The notes under the pieces were generated by a model that saw nothing but the letters and a program-made list of their open reading frames with translations, had not been told where the DNA came from and made no database searches. DNA of 34,405 nucleotides from a virus, in the IMG/VR virus record IMGVR_UViG_3300027508_000024, positions 1 through 34,405 of that record; one strand, given 5' to 3'. Position 1 is the first letter of the stretch; each line of letters opens with the position of its first letter. Shown one piece after another: positions 15,040 through 20,025 of the stretch. The translations under genes were made by a program, and so were the position numbers.

Positions 15040-15521
15040 GCCTGTTTAACCCTTGGGTACTTTTAGGCATCTTTTTGGCGGTAGCGAGTTCATTTGGCAC
15101 TGGTTATCTCAAGGGAACAAATGACGAGAATGATCGTCAAAAACTTGAGATTGCTGCGCTTAATGAGGACGCAAGGCAAAAGGAGCAAGTCCTTATTACT
15201 GCTGTTCAGAACCAATCTTTAAAACTCCAAAAGGCAAATCAAAATGCTAAACTTTTACAGCAAAAGCGCAATAGTGATATTGACAGTGGTGCTTTGCGGT
15301 TGCGGGTCGCTGTCAAAGCCTCAGAGTGCGCCGTACAAGCCTCCTCAGATGCCCCCGTTACCAGCGGAGATAACTCAGGAAGTGCATCAGCCGAACTTGA
15401 CGGAGAGACTTCTAAAGCTCTTATCGCCATCACAGACGAAGGAGATGCCGCCATCAGAAAACTCGCAACCTGTGTCTCCCTCTACAACGAAGCCCTCCAA
15501 ACCTTGAAAGTCAAACCATGA
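15036..15521 (+). CDS. Rz: Rz-like inner-membrane spanin
   Basis: A 161-residue protein with an N-terminal signal-anchor (PWVLLGIFLAVASSFGTGYL) followed by a long periplasmic coiled-coil region (residues about 30-85, KLEIAALNEDARQKEQVL) and a C-terminal helix. This is the layout of the i-spanin Rz. The decisive sign is a lipoprotein ORF embedded in another frame (15244-15507), the classic Rz/Rz1 arrangement. It acts in fusing inner and outer membranes at the last step of lysis. It shares ATGA overlaps with the holin and the endolysin genes. Confidence 0.85.
   Translation: MSLFNPWVLLGIFLAVASSFGTGYLKGTNDENDRQKLEIAALNEDARQKEQVLITAVQNQSLKLQKANQNAKLLQQKRNSDIDSGALRLRVAVKASECAVQASSDAPVTSGDNSGSASAELDGETSKALIAITDEGDAAIRKLATCVSLYNEALQTLKVKP
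15244..15507 (+). CDS. Rz1: Rz1-like outer-membrane spanin lipoprotein, embedded in Rz
   Basis: An 87-residue protein coded entirely within Rz in another frame. The signal sequence MLNFYSKSAIVILTVVLCGC ends in a lipobox-like LCGC with Cys20 as the likely lipidated residue. The mature part is Pro-rich (YKPPQMPPLPAEIT and PPSENSQPVSPS), as in lambda Rz1, although longer than most. It would be anchored in the outer membrane and bind Rz across the periplasm. A Cys at the -2 lipobox position is unusual. The start has AAAT-rich context without a strong ribosome site, as common in embedded Rz1 genes. Confidence 0.8.
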   Translation: MLNFYSKSAIVILTVVLCGCGSLSKPQSAPYKPPQMPPLPAEITQEVHQPNLTERLLKLLSPSQTKEMPPSENSQPVSPSTTKPSKP

Positions 15522-15982
15522 ACTTATCTGCCAACTTCACCCTGAAAGAACTGACAAAGTCCGACACTGCCACTCGTTTGGGTCTGGACAACACGCCTGA
15601 TGAAGCAACCATTGAGAACCTCAAAGCATTGTGTGAGAACGTCCTACAGCCTGTTAGAGAGCATTTCGGCAAGTCTGTTACCGTGAACTCAGCCTATCGT
15701 AGTCCTGAAAGTAATGCTGCTGTGAATGGATCGAAGTCCTCAGACCATTGCAAGGGCATGGCGGCAGATATTGAGATTGCTGGCGTTGCCAACGCTGACC
15801 TCGCACAGTGGATCATGGACAACTTGGACTACACACAGTTGATCTTAGAGTTTTACACACAAGGCGTACCTGATAGTGGATGGGTTCATGTGTCGTATGA
15901 CCCCAACAACCTGAAGAATCAAGAGTTGACTGCTGTCAAGGTTGCAGGGAAGACTCAGTATTTGAATGGACTACAGGCTTAA
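15518..15982 (+). CDS. Endolysin, peptidase M15 family (L-alanyl-D-Glu or D-Ala-type endopeptidase)
   Basis: A 154-residue single-domain enzyme. Metal ligands of the M15 family are visible: H77 and D84 in SSDHCKGMAADIE and H124 in GWVHVSY. NSAYRSPESNAAVNGS gives the usual substrate-side loop. It has no signal peptide or membrane segment, so export needs the holin. The target is a peptide bond in peptidoglycan; the exact bond cannot be told from the sequence. It is last of the rightward lysis genes, overlapping Rz by 4 bases, and its 3' end overlaps a leftward small gene by 47 bases. Confidence 0.9.
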   Translation: MNLSANFTLKELTKSDTATRLGLDNTPDEATIENLKALCENVLQPVREHFGKSVTVNSAYRSPESNAAVNGSKSSDHCKGMAADIEIAGVANADLAQWIMDNLDYTQLILEFYTQGVPDSGWVHVSYDPNNLKNQELTAVKVAGKTQYLNGLQA

Positions 15983-16139
15983 TCTGAGTCTTGCAAAAGT
16001 GTTTGTGGATCAGGTGTTCATGCAAGATCACCTGTCCACACTTCTGGCATAACCAAGCAACTCCCTCATCCACTTGATGCTGGCGGTCACCTCTTAGACC
16101 CCGTTGCTTACCGTAAAACGTGCGGATTTTTACAATCAA
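15936..16139 (-). CDS. Small zinc-finger-like protein, 67 aa (TTG start)
   Basis: Reading leftward from a TTG overlapping the stop of the next upstream gene, the protein has a basic N-terminus (KIRTFYGKQRGLRG) and a C-x2-C...H-x4-H-x2-C pattern (CQKCGQVILHEHLIHKHFC), a plausible zinc site. It ends inside the 3' end of the endolysin gene, giving a 47-base convergent overlap. The TTG start and the overlap lower confidence, but the metal-binding pattern supports a real gene at the end of the leftward cassette. Confidence 0.5.
   Translation of the reverse strand: MIVKIRTFYGKQRGLRGDRQHQVDEGVAWLCQKCGQVILHEHLIHKHFCKTQIKPVVHSNTESSLQP
15997..16043. terminator. Long imperfect hairpin at the convergent junction
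   Basis: Arms AAGT, GTGGA and CAGGTG (15997-16016) pair with CACCTG, TCCAC and ACTT (16029-16043), with small bulges and a 12-base loop. It lies just after the endolysin stop, where rightward and leftward transcription meet. No T-tract follows, and the region is also coding on the minus strand, so a terminator role is uncertain. Confidence 0.3.
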
Positions 16140-16639
16140 GAATTTTTATCCTTGAGTTTGGCTTCAATGGCTTTGGCAAAAATATGGTGAGGTTGCTTCT
16201 CTTTCCACAAGGTTTTGTTCCAGCAAGCATCAATCTGCTCATCCGTCAGCCCTACCCATGTGCGCTGTGCTGCGGGTGGGGTGTTCTTGCATTTCTTACC
16301 AAGTTGGCAGCGCACATTCCAACAACCTTGAGGGTCTTTATCGCACACAGGCTCTTGCTCTTGTGCCAAGGCTTCTTTGTGAAATTCGTTGCTCCCACAT
16401 CCTGAACACGCAAGATAGTCAAGGTCAGCTTTACAGAGTGCTAATGTAAATTCCTGCGCTCCGCATTCGTTGCAAGTCCATGCCCAATTAGGCTCTTGCT
16501 CTGGCTGTGCCAAGGCTTTTTCAAGAATAGCAAGGGCATCTGTATGCGCTGTTGCTCGAACACCAAAACCACCTGCAAACGCATAAGTGTTGCATTGTTT
16601 TAGCGCATCAAACACCAGCTTTAATTCTTCTTGTGTCAT
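16136..16639 (-). CDS. Hypothetical protein with cysteine-rich centre, 167 aa
   Basis: The N-terminal third is helical (MTQEELKLVFDALKQC, AHTDALAILEKALAQ), followed by a Cys-rich middle (WTCNECGAQEF, CSGCGSNEF and a CxxCxxxxxC-like part around QGCWNVRCQLGKKC), probably one or two zinc ribbons. The C-terminus has WVGLTDEQIDACWNK, a segment I recall from many small phage proteins of unknown function. EQEP linkers occur twice. It overlaps genes on both sides by about 4 bases in the leftward unit. Confidence 0.7.
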   Translation of the reverse strand: MTQEELKLVFDALKQCNTYAFAGGFGVRATAHTDALAILEKALAQPEQEPNWAWTCNECGAQEFTLALCKADLDYLACSGCGSNEFHKEALAQEQEPVCDKDPQGCWNVRCQLGKKCKNTPPAAQRTWVGLTDEQIDACWNKTLWKEKQPHHIFAKAIEAKLKDKNS

Positions 16640-16875
16640 GATTCAATTCCAAAATGTTCTTTCAACTGACCGCCATCTGCATAAGAAACAACTTCGCCGC
16701 TATCTGGAGAAATATCAAATTTGGAATCAATAAAGTCTGCACATTCCAGAACACACGCTTTACGTTCCTTGGCGGCTACAAGTTTGGCAAAGATTTCTGC
16801 GGCTTGAATTGCGGCTGAGTTTTCCATCATGAATCCAGCCTGTCTTGCCATCTCAATAATTTCATCTTGTGTCAT
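16636..16875 (-). CDS. Hypothetical protein, 79 aa
   Basis: It starts MTQDEIIEMARQAGF, with AKLVAAKERKACVLECADF in the middle, a helical pattern that I recall from many accessory phage genes of unknown function. It overlaps the genes on both sides by 4 bases. The shared MTQ(D/E)E opening with the neighbour at 16136-16639 suggests a common ancestor of the N-terminal region or similar recruitment of start regions. Confidence 0.65.
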   Translation of the reverse strand: MTQDEIIEMARQAGFMMENSAAIQAAEIFAKLVAAKERKACVLECADFIDSKFDISPDSGEVVSYADGGQLKEHFGIES

Positions 16876-17057
16876 TTTTTCATGTTCCTTACAAAAACTG
16901 CAAAACTGTCTGTTGTATCTGGTGGGAATGCCGACTTAAACTTTGTCTGAATCTCTGTTGCCACTTCCTCAATCACAATATTGCGATACGGGTTTAGCTC
17001 AACATCAACTAGTTTGAGTTCCTCAATTTGTCGTTTTCGATTCAATGATTCGGACAT
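16872..17057 (-). CDS. Hypothetical protein, 61 aa
   Basis: A small helical and strand-forming protein (MSESLNRKRQIEELKLVDVE, then IVIEEVATEIQTKF). A longer reading from an in-frame start at 17123 is possible, but the ATG at 17057 has GGGGGA upstream and a more natural N-terminus. It overlaps the upstream gene by 35 bases and the downstream gene by 4. No family is recognised. Confidence 0.6.
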   Translation of the reverse strand: MSESLNRKRQIEELKLVDVELNPYRNIVIEEVATEIQTKFKSAFPPDTTDSFAVFVRNMKK

Positions 17058-17265
17058 TGTTTCCCCCAAGTTCTTGAATTCTTTTGCTAAGACGCATGAT
17101 GCGTTGCTTGTTGTAGTCCACAATGGCTTGCGAATACTCTACTGAAGTCTCTGCTTGCAGCTTGGCAAGTTGTGCCTCAGTCAGTTCCTTTTCCACCATC
17201 TCGACAGGTGTCTTTGCCCTGAGTAAATCCTTGACGTACTGAATCGTTAGTTGCCGCCAGTTCAT
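17023..17265 (-). CDS. Hypothetical helical phage protein, 80 aa
   Basis: The sequence WRQLTIQYVKDLLRAKTPVE and then LTEAQLAKLQAETSVEYSQA is predicted all-helical. I recall similar proteins (a short helix, then LxEAQLxKLEAETAVEYA) from many phages, function unknown. It overlaps the next upstream gene by 4 bases. Charged, amphipathic helices suggest oligomerisation or binding to a host protein, which is speculation. Confidence 0.65.
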   Translation of the reverse strand: MNWRQLTIQYVKDLLRAKTPVEMVEKELTEAQLAKLQAETSVEYSQAIVDYNKQRIMRLSKRIQELGGNNVRIIESKTTN

Positions 17266-17456
17266 GCCTTTTTCCTTTTTGTAGTTTCTTTAAATCTTCC
17301 GGCCTTGCGAAAGATGGTCAGCATAGACTTATATAAGACATTGAATCTGTTGGCAATCTCTAGCTTGGTGAACCCCTGTTCATACAAGCTAAACGCTCTA
17401 CGCTCGTCAATGATGGGTAGCTTCCTGCCTGACCCTACTCTTGCACCGCCTTTCAT
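17262..17456 (-). CDS. Small helix-turn-helix DNA-binding protein, 64 aa
   Basis: It begins GGARVGSGRKLP, then has a helix-turn-helix resembling the resolvase/Hin type (ERRAFSLYEQGFTKLEIANR, turn, FNVLYKSMLTIFRK) and ends in a basic tail (KETTKRKKA). It is probably a DNA-binding regulator or a small recruiter of DNA for another protein. It overlaps both neighbours by 4 bases in the leftward operon. Confidence 0.7.
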   Translation of the reverse strand: MKGGARVGSGRKLPIIDERRAFSLYEQGFTKLEIANRFNVLYKSMLTIFRKAGRFKETTKRKKA

Positions 17457-17755
17457 TTGCGTCCCCTATGAGTAAATAGCAATCCTCTTTTGATCTTTGA
17501 GTTGGCGCAACTGTAAGTTTTTGCCCCTACATCTCTGACCCACTTCTTGCAATCTGGACAAATCACTCTTGTTTGCTTTCTCTTAGAAGCCAGAAAACAA
17601 ATGCTACGCAAACTGCTATTCCCAAGGCGAATGCTAATGTCGCTATTAGCACGAAATTTATTATTGTTTCCAACATGAGTTTTCTCCCTTGAATCAAAGT
17701 AAAAGAGTGCGCCAGCACAAAGCAAAGCCAAGATGACTTTGTTCAAGTGGCTCAT
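17453..17755 (-). CDS. Hypothetical protein, 100 aa, N-terminal membrane segment and C-terminal Cys motif (may be a mosaic of smaller genes)
   Basis: The N-terminus has a short membrane segment (VILALLCAGALFYF). The C-terminus has a zinc-ribbon-like part (VICPDCKKWVRDVGAKTYSC). The middle (about residues 30-62) looks like out-of-frame sequence because a small membrane protein is coded there in another frame (17563-17676). A GTG at 17566, overlapping the stop of that small gene, would start the Cys-rich part as a separate 37-residue protein. So this ORF may be one protein or may cover a membrane peptide plus a zinc-binding peptide. Confidence 0.45.
   Translation of the reverse strand: MSHLNKVILALLCAGALFYFDSREKTHVGNNNKFRANSDISIRLGNSSLRSICFLASKRKQTRVICPDCKKWVRDVGAKTYSCANSKIKRGLLFTHRGRK
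17563..17676 (-). CDS. 37-aa single-span membrane peptide, nested in another frame
   Basis: The reading from ATG at 17676 gives a hydrophobic span (IINFVLIATLAFALGIAVCV and AFVFWLL) flanked by an acidic start and a charged end (RESKQE). An AAGGGAG sits eight bases upstream, better than that of most genes nearby. Its TGA overlaps a GTG start (GTGA), the same coupling style used throughout this cassette. It is too short for standard gene callers. It is likely an inner-membrane microprotein; the target is unknown. Confidence 0.6.
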   Translation of the reverse strand: MLETIINFVLIATLAFALGIAVCVAFVFWLLRESKQE

Positions 17756-18018
17756 TTGGCTGCTACAGCAATCAGTTCTAGCTCAGCGTCCTTGAGTTGG
17801 CCTTTTAGAATCTCGACTTCCTGCTCAAGTCTCAAAATCTTATTCTCTAGCCTTTTGCGGCTCATAGTTTCTGCATGAATCCAACCCAACAAGGATGCCT
17901 CATCAGCTACCTTTTCAATCAGTTGGATGATGTCGTTACGGGTCATGAAACCACCAAGAATGTTTCTGGGGGGTGCAATCTTGGTAACCAGTTCTTTTAA
18001 TTCTTTATGCAGACTCAT
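17752..18018 (-). CDS. Hypothetical coiled-coil protein, 88 aa
   Basis: MSLHKELKELVTKIAPPRNI leads into helices and a C-terminal coiled coil (KRLENKILRLEQEVEILKGQ). A start at 18048 is in frame, but the ATG at 18018 has AAGGAGAG seven bases upstream and overlaps the stop of the next upstream gene by ATGA. No domain is recognised. The leucine heptads suggest dimerisation. Confidence 0.65.
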   Translation of the reverse strand: MSLHKELKELVTKIAPPRNILGGFMTRNDIIQLIEKVADEASLLGWIHAETMSRKRLENKILRLEQEVEILKGQLKDAELELIAVAAK

Positions 18019-18263
18019 GCTGTCTCTCCTTGTGGTTGTGTATTCCATGCTTGCACTAACAGGGTTGCGTTATAGGGAATAGGTGTCACGGTGGACAGGA
18101 ACAAGCCCTTACCATGCGTTTTACGCCCCCAATCGTCTGTTGCCTTGACGTTCTTCAAGTCACCCTTTTTGACGGCGTTATAGACGCTGTGAGGCTTAAA
18201 TTCAGCCTCTTCTAACTCTTCCATTGAACGAGGTTCTTGGCAGAAGTCTTGTAATGGTGTCAT
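18015..18263 (-). CDS. Hypothetical protein, 82 aa (possible winged-helix-like)
   Basis: The sequence has MTPLQDFCQEPRSMEELEEA, then PHSVYNAVKKGDLKNVKATD and a strand-like stretch with GKGLFLSTVTPIPY. The helix, turn and hairpin pattern would fit a small winged-helix protein, as in many phage regulators, but no signature residues prove it. It overlaps the genes on both sides by 4 bases. Confidence 0.55.
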   Translation of the reverse strand: MTPLQDFCQEPRSMEELEEAEFKPHSVYNAVKKGDLKNVKATDDWGRKTHGKGLFLSTVTPIPYNATLLVQAWNTQPQGETA

Positions 18264-18352
18264 TTCACTAACTCCTTTGCAATCTCAATCAGGAAAGGCA
18301 CAGCCAGAATCAAGCCGATTATTGTGGCCTGAAAGGTTTCTTTAAGCGTCAT
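18260..18352 (-). CDS. 30-aa membrane peptide
   Basis: The reading MTLKETFQATIIGLILAVPF, then LIEIAKELVK, is one amphipathic-to-hydrophobic helix with charged ends. Three ATG codons occur in a row (18358, 18355, 18352). The third sits about 7 bases from GAGGAG and is preferred. Longer in-frame extension upstream is out of frame with, and overlaps, the convincing gene at 18342-18497. It overlaps the next gene by 4 bases. It could be a holin-like or toxin-like microprotein; unproven. Confidence 0.5.
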   Translation of the reverse strand: MTLKETFQATIIGLILAVPFLIEIAKELVK

Positions 18353-18497
18353 CATCATTCTCCTCATCACAGAGTTCACAGGTTGGGTGGTTGGGGTCAC
18401 GGCAATCGGGGTGGTTGAGCAACTGGTTGTTGTAGCGTCTGAGGTACATGGCTTCAAGCCGTATCTCGTTTGCTTCTGATTCTTCAATTGGGTACAT
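18342..18497 (-). CDS. Hypothetical protein, 51 aa, Cys/His pattern
   Basis: The reading MYPIEESEANEIRLEAMYLR continues with RYNNQLLNHPDCRDPNHPTC and ends in an acidic tail (CDEENDDDA). Two Cys and several His/Asp residues could bind a metal. AAGGA stands six bases upstream of the ATG. I recall this MYPIEESEANEIRLEA opening from other phage genomes, function unknown. The stop overlaps the membrane-peptide gene by 11 bases. Confidence 0.6.
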   Translation of the reverse strand: MYPIEESEANEIRLEAMYLRRYNNQLLNHPDCRDPNHPTCELCDEENDDDA

Positions 18498-18513
18498 GGT
18501 TGTCCTTAAAGAT

Positions 18514-18527
18514 GGGGCTTGCGCCCC
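18514..18527. repeat. Hairpin repeat GGGGCTTGCGCCCC, copy 1
   Basis: GGGGC (18514-18518) pairs with GCCCC (18523-18527) around a TTGC tetraloop. The identical 14-mer recurs at 18714-18727. It lies between two small leftward genes, where it could slow RNase decay, attenuate transcription or separate expression of neighbours. Confidence 0.7.
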
Positions 18528-18538
18528 TTGTTGTTAAT

Positions 18539-18694
18539 TTAAAACCAGCAAGCTGTTTCGCTTGCAGTCATTTTGTCTTGGTAATGATTCCAACCATCAA
18601 TCCAATCTTTAGATTTAGATTTGTCGCAAGACTCGCACAATGATGCTACATCAAAGCCAGCGCGAAATTCTTTGCTTGTAAAGTATTTGTTCAT
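18539..18694 (-). CDS. Hypothetical protein, 51 aa
   Basis: The reading starts MNKYFTSKEFRAGFDVASLC, then CDKSKSKDWIDGWNHYQDK and MTASETACWF. The composition and clean length support a real small gene, bounded on both sides by the same GGGGCTTGCGCCCC hairpin. No family is recognised. The two Cys near residues 20-23 could be structural. Confidence 0.55.
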   Translation of the reverse strand: MNKYFTSKEFRAGFDVASLCESCDKSKSKDWIDGWNHYQDKMTASETACWF

Positions 18695-18713
18695 GTTGTG
18701 CTTTCTATGTATA

Positions 18714-18727
18714 GGGGCTTGCGCCCC
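18714..18727. repeat. Hairpin repeat GGGGCTTGCGCCCC, copy 2
   Basis: The 14-mer is identical to 18514-18527. On the minus strand it falls just after the stop of the gene at 18738-18959, before the gene at 18539-18694. No T-run follows, so it is not a simple terminator. Confidence 0.7.
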
Positions 18728-18737
18728 CTTGGGTTGG

Positions 18738-18959
18738 TTAGGCGGCTGCTAACTGATCTTGTACAAATTGCAAAATAGTTTGACCTTGTGGGGTTGAGGT
18801 AACTGGTCGATATGTACGACCTTGATGCACAACACACCATTCGTTATTACGTTCTGTAACACTCCATGTATCTGTATCACTTGATACAACATATTCTGTT
18901 CTCAATACATTGTTTGAATGCTTGGCAATATGTAGGTTAGTGAATCTATCTGCTTTCAT
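18738..18959 (-). CDS. Hypothetical protein, 73 aa, first gene of the leftward unit
   Basis: A mixed-fold protein with VVSSDTDTWSVTERNNEWC and VVHQGRTYRPVT, probably beta-rich, and an Ala-rich helix at the end. GGGGAAC lies before the ATG. As the promoter-proximal gene it is likely expressed first and highest after infection, the position where phages often place host-takeover or anti-defence proteins. No family is recognised and no function is claimed. Confidence 0.65.
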   Translation of the reverse strand: MKADRFTNLHIAKHSNNVLRTEYVVSSDTDTWSVTERNNEWCVVHQGRTYRPVTSTPQGQTILQFVQDQLAAA

Positions 18960-18991
18960 TTTGTTCCCCTGTTGCGTTGTTGATGTAGTGA

Positions 18992-19019
18992 ATCATATAC
19001 CGATTAACTACCTTGTCAA
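18992..19019 (-). promoter_or_regulatory. Strong sigma70-like leftward promoter
   Basis: On the minus strand TTGACA (19014-19019) and TATGAT (18992-18997) are separated by 16 bases. It would start transcription about 25-30 bases before the ATG at 18959 and serve the whole leftward cassette. Confidence 0.8.
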
Positions 19020-19035
19020 CTACCCTGTAACTAAT
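19004..19035. promoter_or_regulatory. Direct repeats over the leftward promoter, possible repressor operator
   Basis: AACTACC occurs at 19006-19012 and 19018-19024, and AACTAAT at 19029-19035, with 11-12-base spacing. The repeats overlap the -35 box of the leftward promoter. They are candidate sites for the XRE-type regulator encoded at 19112. Confidence 0.5.
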
Positions 19036-19072
19036 CCCCCACAATTAACTCAACTATTAAATCACAAAGGGC

Positions 19073-19101
19073 TTGACCAATGGATTAAAAGTCTTTAGAC
19101 T
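19073..19101 (+). promoter_or_regulatory. Rightward promoter for the regulator and replication genes
   Basis: TTGACC (19073-19078) and TAGACT (19096-19101) are 17 bases apart. The expected start site (about 19108) is only a few bases before the ATG at 19112, so the first message may be leaderless. Confidence 0.55.
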
Positions 19102-19111
19102 CCTCCCCACT

Positions 19112-19342
19112 ATGACAACACAAACTATGCAAACCATTGAAAACATTAAGGAAAAGGCTGAAGTGGCTGGCTACACCATCACCGATGTTGCTCGTCATGC
19201 TGGCTTTCACCCTGCTCAAGTCTCCCGATACGCCACAGGTAAAACCATACCACTTGTCACCACCATCAGGCGGTTAGATGAGTCGGTGAATTCCCTGATT
19301 CAGGCTCGTTTTAAGGCCATCAGAGGGCTTCTCAATGACTAG
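19112..19342 (+). CDS. Cro/C1-type (XRE) helix-turn-helix regulator, 76 aa
   Basis: A small DNA-binding protein with the XRE helix-turn-helix in residues about 18-47 (YTITDVARHAGFHPAQVSRY, ATGKTIP). An upstream in-frame TTG at 19073 falls inside the -35 of the promoter, so the ATG at 19112 is preferred. No ribosome site is seen, which with the close start site suggests leaderless translation, as for lambda cI from PRM. It faces a leftward promoter across a 150-base control region, as expected for a Cro-like switch. Without an integrase in the window it is more likely an early-gene regulator than a lysogeny repressor. Confidence 0.8.
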   Translation: MTTQTMQTIENIKEKAEVAGYTITDVARHAGFHPAQVSRYATGKTIPLVTTIRRLDESVNSLIQARFKAIRGLLND

Positions 19343-19808
19343 GCGCACCATTGGTATTGACTGCGGTCTAAACGGTGCTATTGCCCTTGTGGTCGATGGT
19401 GAACTGGTAAGGGTTGAGGATATGCCCACAGTGACATTGACTCGCAACGGTAAGAATAAGCGTCAGGTATCAGTGCCTGAACTCGTTGACATCATCAAGG
19501 ACTTTGACCCTACTGAGGCTTATGTAGAAAAGGTCTTTGCTATGAGTGGGCAAGGCGTTACCAGTGTCTTTAGTCTAGCCCGCAGCCTTGGGGTCGTTGA
19601 GGGATCACTCACAGCCTTACGCATCAAGACCACTTTGATGACCCCGCAGACTTGGATCAAAGCTATGGGAGTTGTAGGCGGTAAGGACGGGTCTAGAGCC
19701 AGAGCAATGGAGTTGTTCCCTCGTGATTTAGTTCTGTTTAAAAGAGTCAAGGATGATGGCAGATCAGATGCCAGTTTGATTGCACTTTGGGGGTACAGAA
19801 ATGGATGA
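19335..19808 (+). CDS. RuvC-like Holliday junction resolvase
   Basis: A 157-residue RNase H-fold nuclease. The catalytic acids are in order: D9 in GIDCGLNGAIA, E65 in AYVEKVFAM, and D140/D141 plus D145 in VKDDGRSDASLIALW. The GVTSVFSLARSLGVVEG segment matches the RuvC alpha-helix region. It would resolve branched DNA made in replication and recombination before packaging. It overlaps the regulator by 8 bases and the next gene by 8. Confidence 0.85.
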   Translation: MTRRTIGIDCGLNGAIALVVDGELVRVEDMPTVTLTRNGKNKRQVSVPELVDIIKDFDPTEAYVEKVFAMSGQGVTSVFSLARSLGVVEGSLTALRIKTTLMTPQTWIKAMGVVGGKDGSRARAMELFPRDLVLFKRVKDDGRSDASLIALWGYRNG

Positions 19809-20025
19809 TAAAGAACGTCAAGCAATGCGTGAGCATATCGTCTGGCTTGCCTCTGAACTCGAAAAGGAACGCAAGCAAAACCTTGCAAACATAAGTTTCT
19901 TGAAACAACTACTTGACCCCGAAGACTTAGGTCATTCAGCAACTCACGAAATCAGGCAACTTGCCTATCAACTTTTAATCAATCAACATCACGCTGAAAG
20001 AACATCATGGCAATCAAACAACTAA
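19801..20025 (+). CDS. Hypothetical helical protein, 74 aa
   Basis: An acidic, helical protein (MDDKERQAMREHIVWLASEL, then a charged coiled-coil-like stretch). A TTG at 19780 is in frame, but the ATG at 19801 gives a shorter overlap with the resolvase and a natural start. It overlaps the nuclease gene by 19 bases. Location between two DNA-processing genes suggests a recombination or replication helper, not shown. Confidence 0.6.
   Translation: MDDKERQAMREHIVWLASELEKERKQNLANISFLKQLLDPEDLGHSATHEIRQLAYQLLINQHHAERTSWQSNN

Noticed and set aside
16184-16449. Rightward frames inside the leftward cassette
   Set aside because: They are Cys/Leu-rich shadows of the 167-aa leftward protein, with no ribosome site.
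19112-19342. Prophage repressor, implying a temperate phage
   Set aside because: No integrase, excisionase or attachment site was recognised, so lysogeny is not claimed from the XRE protein alone.
19520-19942. A long leftward frame opposite the RuvC-like gene
   Set aside because: It is a shadow of the resolvase, whose catalytic residues are all in place on the plus strand.
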